From: Strongylocentrotus purpuratus
Taxonomy: Eukaryota; Echinodermata; Echinoidea; Camarodonta; Strongylocentrotidae
Reading direction: 5' to 3'
Length of the DNA stretch: 64,000 nucleotides
NCBI RefSeq assembly: GCF_000002235.5
Contig: NW_022145552.1
Span: 2,115,501 to 2,179,500, forward strand
Every line of letters begins with the position of its first letter. Within the stretch, counting starts at the first letter, position 1. Below, piece by piece: positions 63,870-64,000 of the stretch. The notes beneath the pieces were generated by a model that saw only the letters and a list, made by a program, of their open reading frames with translations, was not told the origin of the DNA and made no database searches. A program made the position numbers and the translations under genes.

Positions 63870-64000
63870 GTAAGAACAGCAGCCTTTTTAGATTTAATAA
63901 AAAGCACATAGTCTTCCTTAACTGAGTAAATACATTCTCTTTAAACAGCAACAGACATGACTTGTGGATTTGGAATCCCAAACCACCAGTTTTAAAAGAT

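Overview
The window is eukaryotic and almost certainly from an invertebrate animal. Genes are broken by GT/AG introns, coding density is low, and most of the sequence is interspersed repeats: LTR and non-LTR retroelement remains, foldback MITEs, minisatellites and homopolymer tracts. The protein families (HEXD-type hexosaminidase, a TSSK-like kinase, L2/CR1-like and R2/NeSL-like LINEs, Ty3 and BEL elements, YqaJ, DUF3987 and DUF3504 fragments) fit a marine invertebrate such as an echinoderm. That placement is an inference; no single marker fixes the species.

Layout. From about 2.07 to 10.29 kb (+) lie the nine 3' exons of a hexosaminidase D gene. Its introns hold MITEs, a 3' LINE tail and a decayed duplicate exon, and its 5' exons are outside the window. 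From 12 to 31.9 kb is a graveyard of mostly minus-strand fragments: Myb/SANT-like exons, an LTR-element primer site, a YqaJ-like piece, an RRM-like ORF, an R2/NeSL-like LINE end, a Ty3 integrase pseudogene, a three-block 20-bp minisatellite, a DUF3987 ATPase with a frameshift, a dispersed invertebrate ORF family, BEN-like and PHD-like ORFs, and a spliced acidic gene that runs into a 24-bp minisatellite. Two foldback elements sit side by side at 31.9-32.7 kb.

From 35.47 to 41.40 kb is one Ty3-type LTR retrotransposon whose limits are set by a 5-bp target duplication (CCTCC). It keeps an integrase ORF but has an inverted 5' leader carrying the primer-binding site and part of an LTR, and its 3' LTR is split by a 1.3-kb DNA element with its own 7-bp duplication. 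A MITE with an 8-bp duplication follows at 41.6-42.0 kb.

From 44 to 54 kb a second minus-strand mosaic holds a recently duplicated 126-aa Cys/His protein and fragments of BEL pol, Myb/SANT, RecQ helicase, Ty3 reverse transcriptase and TatD nuclease. It also has two copies of a YqaJ exonuclease, a long zinc-finger protein, a hAT/ZMYM-type N-terminus, and a Pif1-like helicase piece joined to a DUF3504 (Crypton-derived) piece. From 54 to 58.8 kb there are repeats only, including a roughly 70-base poly-G run. From 58.81 kb to the end (+) are five exons of a TSSK-like kinase gene whose catalytic motifs are substituted, so it looks like a pseudokinase; it continues past the window.

Only the hexosaminidase and kinase genes look like ordinary host loci. 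The rest is best read as layers of mobile elements inserted into one another. Exon limits come from splice consensus plus frame continuity and have no transcript support.
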